A stretch of DNA of 41,888 nucleotides from Phycisphaerales bacterium (lineage in GTDB: Bacteria; Planctomycetota; Phycisphaerae; Phycisphaerales; UBA1924). The notes below the pieces were generated by a model that worked only from the letters and a program-made list of their open reading frames with translations, ran no database searches and had not been told where the DNA came from. Numbering within the stretch: position 1 is the first letter of the stretch; each line of letters starts with the position of its first letter. Of the stretch, positions 39,339-41,888 are shown one piece after another. The DNA is taken from positions 1 through 41,888 of the forward strand of contig DASPKU010000017.1 of NCBI GenBank assembly GCA_035627955.1, read 5' to 3'. Position numbers and translations under genes: made by a program.

Positions 39339-40784
39339 TCAGTACCCCCGCTTCGCACCCGTCCAGCTCTTCGCCCCGAACACCCGCGGGCCGCGCGTCG
39401 CCGCGTCGCCCCGCACGATGTCAGAATTCGCCGGCACCGCGTCCAGCGGCTGGTCGAAGCCGAAGCTCCGGCGCGGCTTGCCGTTCTGGTGGGCCGCCTT
39501 CATAGCAGGGGCCTTGGCCGGCTTGCCGCCCTTCTGGTGAAAGGGCTGCGTGGAGATTCGGTCGTTGTGCCGGTGGCCCTGGTTGTGGCGTGCGTCCTCG
39601 AACCTGCCCTCGCGACCCTCGCGGGGCTCGGGCTTCCACTCGACCTTCGGCAGGTCGGGGGTCTCGGACACGGGCACCTTCTTGCCCAGCAGCTTCTCGA
39701 TGTCGCGCAGCAGCCCGCGCTCCTCGTGGTCACAGAAGGAGATCGCCTTGCCGCTGGCGCCCGCGCGGGCCGTGCGGCCGATGCGGTGCACGTAGGCCTC
39801 AGGCTCCATGGGCAGGTCGTAGTTGATCACGTGGGTCACGTCGTCGATGTCCAGGCCGCGGGCCGCGACGTCGGTCGCCACCAGCACACGGGCCTTGCCG
39901 CTGCGGAAGCAGTCCAGGGCGCGCTTGCGGGCGTTCTGGGCCTTGTTGCCGTGGATGGTCTCGGCGTTGATGCCCGACTGGCCCAGTCGCTTGCCCAGCT
40001 TCTCGGCCCCGTGCTTGGTCTTGGAGAAGACCACCACGCGGGACGCCGTGCCGTCCTTGAGCAGCAGCTCCAGCAGGCTGAACTTCTGCATGCGGGGCAC
40101 GAAGAACAGGCTCTGGTCGATCTTGTCCGCCGTGCGCTGCTGCGGCGCCACCGACACCTTCGTGGGGTTGGTGAGCAGCGAGTCCGCCAGCTCCATGATC
40201 GAGCCCGGCATCGTGGCCGAGAACAGCAGCGTCTGCCGCTGCTTGGGGATCTCGCGGGCGATCTGCCGGATGGGGTTGATGAAGCCCATGTCCAGCATGC
40301 GGTCGGCCTCGTCGAGCACGAAGAACTTCACCTCGCGCAGGTCGACCAGCCGCTGCTCCATCAGGTCGATGAGGCGGCCGGGGGTCGCGACGATGATGTC
40401 AACGCCGCGCCGCAGGGCCTTCTCCTGGTGGTACTGGCTGACGCCGCCGAAGATGACGGTGTGCACCAGGCCGCTCTCGGCGCCGTAGCGGGCGATGCTC
40501 TCGCCGATCTGCGAGGCCAGCTCGCGCGTCGGCGACAGGATCAGCGCCCGCGCCTTGGCGGGGCCGGTGCGGGTCTTGTCGGCGGGCGTGGCCATCAGGC
40601 GGTGCAGGATCGGCAGCACGAACGCAGCCGTCTTGCCCGTGCCCGTCTGTGCGCAGCCCAGCACGTCCTTGCCGGTGAGGGCCACCGGGATGGACTGGGC
40701 TTGGATGGGGGTGGGGGCGGTGTAACCCTCCTGAGCAAGTGCGCGCAGAAGGACCGGTGAAAGCGAAATATCAGCAAACAACAT
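39339..40784 (-). CDS. DEAD-box RNA helicase, RhlE-like
   Basis: A 481-residue ATP-dependent RNA helicase for ribosome assembly or RNA decay. All motifs are intact in order: Q motif (GYTAPTPIQAQSIP), motif I AQTGTGKT, PTRELA, TPGRL, DEAD (VLDEADRM), SAT, then VFSKTKHG, ARGLDIDDV and HRIGRTARAG. Residues about 375-481 are a basic, Gly/Arg/His-rich tail typical of RhlE and used for RNA binding. The upstream leader contains a 7-bp inverted repeat (40834-40868), as expected for cold-regulated helicase mRNAs, but regulation is unproven. Confidence 0.93.
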   Translation of the reverse strand: MLFADISLSPVLLRALAQEGYTAPTPIQAQSIPVALTGKDVLGCAQTGTGKTAAFVLPILHRLMATPADKTRTGPAKARALILSPTRELASQIGESIARYGAESGLVHTVIFGGVSQYHQEKALRRGVDIIVATPGRLIDLMEQRLVDLREVKFFVLDEADRMLDMGFINPIRQIAREIPKQRQTLLFSATMPGSIMELADSLLTNPTKVSVAPQQRTADKIDQSLFFVPRMQKFSLLELLLKDGTASRVVVFSKTKHGAEKLGKRLGQSGINAETIHGNKAQNARKRALDCFRSGKARVLVATDVAARGLDIDDVTHVINYDLPMEPEAYVHRIGRTARAGASGKAISFCDHEERGLLRDIEKLLGKKVPVSETPDLPKVEWKPEPREGREGRFEDARHNQGHRHNDRISTQPFHQKGGKPAKAPAMKAAHQNGKPRRSFGFDQPLDAVPANSDIVRGDAATRGPRVFGAKSWTGAKRGY

Positions 40785-41059
40785 GAGACAGGTGTCCTCG
40801 GTAGGGCAGATCAGGCGCTACTGGTGAAAGTGAGCGGCGATGTGCTGGAGTGCACTGATGCTCGCCGCGCCAGCAGGTGCCCAATCGGGAAGCGAGACCG
40901 AAGTCAAGCCCTCTGAGAACTACCGGCGATCCGCTCACTATAGGCCAGCGGCGTCCGAACCGCAGCTTCGTGGGATGGAATAGAGAAAACGACTGCACAC
41001 TGGCTTATCGGCCGCCCCGCACAGCCACTTCAGCCCGACTGATCAGTACAATCCGCACG
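40785..41059. other. Divergent intergenic region with leader hairpin
   Basis: The 275-base gap lies between the helicase and the sigma factor. GCGGCGA (40834-40840) pairs with TCGCCGC (40862-40868) around a 21-base loop in the helicase leader. TACAAT at 41047-41052 could be the -10 of the sigma factor gene. Nothing else was recognised. Confidence 0.4.
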
Positions 41060-41746
41060 TTGCCCCCGCAGCACCCCGCCAACAAGCCCCTCGACGAGGA
41101 CAGCTACGACCAGAAGCTGGTGGACGCCATCCGCGCCGGCAACACCCAGGCCTGGCCCGCCCTCATCTCCCGTTACCAGGACCGCCTGTTTTCCACCTGC
41201 CTCCGCATGGTGCACAACCGCGAGCTCGCGGCCGATCTCACGCAGGACGCCTTCGTCAAGATCATCCAGCACATCGCCAGCTTCGACGGGCGGGCCAAGC
41301 TCTCCACCTGGATGATCAAGATCACCATGAACGTGTGCCTCTCCAAGCTCCGCTCGGAGAAGGTCCGCAAGGCCGCCAGCCTCGAAGCCCTCCAGGACGG
41401 TGCCCGGGGGACCCAGACAGACCCCTCCCGCGGCCTCGATTTCGAGCAGTCACGGGAACCCGGGTCGCTCTCGAGCGTCGAAGCGCATGAGGACCAGGAG
41501 CGGGTGCTGGCCGCCCTCCGCCACCTGGACCCCGATCAACGGGCCGTTCTCATCCTCTGTGATTGCCGTGGTCTGAGTTACGAGCAGATTTCCGAAGTGA
41601 TGGGCGTGGCGGTCGGCACCATCAAGAGCCGCCTGTTCCGCGCCCGCACCGCCCTGAGAGACGCCGTCGAAGCCCTCGAGAAAGCCGACAAGCCCACCCC
41701 CGTCCCCACCGTCACCCCCGCCCCCGTCAAGCCCTCCCGATCATGA
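41060..41746 (+). CDS. ECF-type RNA polymerase sigma factor
   Basis: A sigma-70 family ECF protein. Region 2 spans KLVDAIRAGNTQAWPALISR through AKLSTWMIKITMNVCLSKLR (DNA melting and -10 recognition). Region 4 has LDPDQRAVLILCDCRGLSYEQISEVMGVAVGTIKSRLFRAR (-35 recognition). The two are joined by a linker of about 50 residues. No ATG fits; the TTG at 41060 (then PPQHPANKP) gives 228 residues. A much longer frame from GTG 40877 has no homology and was not used. TACAAT just upstream would put the transcript start close to the TTG, hinting at leaderless translation. It overlaps the next gene by ATGA. Confidence 0.87.
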   Translation: MPPQHPANKPLDEDSYDQKLVDAIRAGNTQAWPALISRYQDRLFSTCLRMVHNRELAADLTQDAFVKIIQHIASFDGRAKLSTWMIKITMNVCLSKLRSEKVRKAASLEALQDGARGTQTDPSRGLDFEQSREPGSLSSVEAHEDQERVLAALRHLDPDQRAVLILCDCRGLSYEQISEVMGVAVGTIKSRLFRARTALRDAVEALEKADKPTPVPTVTPAPVKPSRS

Positions 41747-41888
41747 CCACCCGCCCGACCAACCCCGGCGACGCCACGCCCCCCCCGCTCAACGAAGAGC
41801 ACATGCTCGAGTGGATCGAGGGCAAGCTGTCCCGCATCGAGGAGAGCAACCGCTCAGCCTCCACCCGCGCCGGCGTCTCCGAGCGGGT
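41743..41888 (+). CDS. Probable anti-sigma factor, 3' end outside window
   Basis: The ATG overlaps the sigma-factor stop (ATGA). The 48 visible residues (MTTRPTNPGD...) are Pro-rich at first and then LNEEHMLEWIEGKLSRIEES, an acidic helix like the N-terminus of anti-sigma or zinc-finger regulators. The gene runs off the window. Function is inferred from coupling to an ECF sigma gene. Confidence 0.6.
   Translation, partial: MTTRPTNPGDATPPPLNEEHMLEWIEGKLSRIEESNRSASTRAGVSER

Noticed and set aside
40877-41059. A longer sigma factor starting at GTG 40877
   Set aside because: The extra 61 residues show no sigma homology and the region holds promoter-like and leader sequences.

Overview
The window is GC-rich, gene-dense chromosomal DNA from a diderm bacterium, most likely a planctomycete of the class Phycisphaerae. 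Three points support this. There is a bamA-skp-lpxD-lpxC outer-membrane/lipid A cluster. There is a prepilin-like protein with the RAFSLIELL-type N-terminus common in planctomycetes. Three unrelated secreted proteins end in the same double EF-hand (dockerin-like), Cys-containing tail. No phylogeny was computed, so the class assignment is inference. No tRNA, rRNA or CRISPR array was seen.

Layout. 1-702: 3' part of recA with a terminator. 876-7025: secreted or lipoprotein genes (S41 peptidase lipoprotein, LTxxQ-like helical protein, TPR protein, a small unknown, class C beta-lactamase-fold hydrolase, a secreted helical protein). 7098-7208: an intergenic 24-bp inverted repeat. 7221-9765 (minus): a coupled operon of two crotonase-fold proteins and HMG-CoA lyase, suggesting leucine/isovalerate catabolism. 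9815-10705: DUF72. 10791-15509 (minus): a matrixin-like metalloprotease and a large secreted protein, both with the shared C-terminal module. 15710-20035: DinB-like protein, ComEC, prepilin. 20288-21921: Sua5-like/arginine-phosphatase fusion coupled to rpiB, echoing the ywlC-ywlE-ywlF neighbourhood of Bacillus.

21937-22663: a Y1 (HUH) REP-associated transposase gene framed by short hairpin repeats, with a further copy 6 kb away behind the DinB-like gene. Two of the repeats supply the last codons and the stop codon of neighbouring genes (the DinB-like gene and lpxC). 22651-27956 (minus): bamA, skp, lpxD, lpxC. 28024-29784: Uma2 nuclease facing dnaN. 29865-31672: a tandem HxlR-like regulator divergent from a VOC-family gene with a structured leader, then a DUF1579-like secreted protein. 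31864-33472: a frameshifted secreted protein carrying the third copy of the C-terminal module. 33529-36701: GNAT acetyltransferase, small lipoprotein, formaldehyde-dehydrogenase-like zinc ADH with two alternative leader hairpins around its ribosome binding site, and a membrane protein. 36773-39215 (minus): an antitoxin-toxin pair coupled by ATGA overlaps to purB. 39339-40784 (minus): RhlE-like DEAD-box helicase. 41060-end: ECF sigma factor overlapping a truncated, probable anti-sigma gene.

Most notable: the REP/transposase system with stop-codon-embedded repeats; the shared Cys-containing calcium-loop C-terminal module; the Sua5/YwlE fusion with an eroded Sua5 site; the two-state leader on the ADH; and an AT-rich synonymous patch inside recA.
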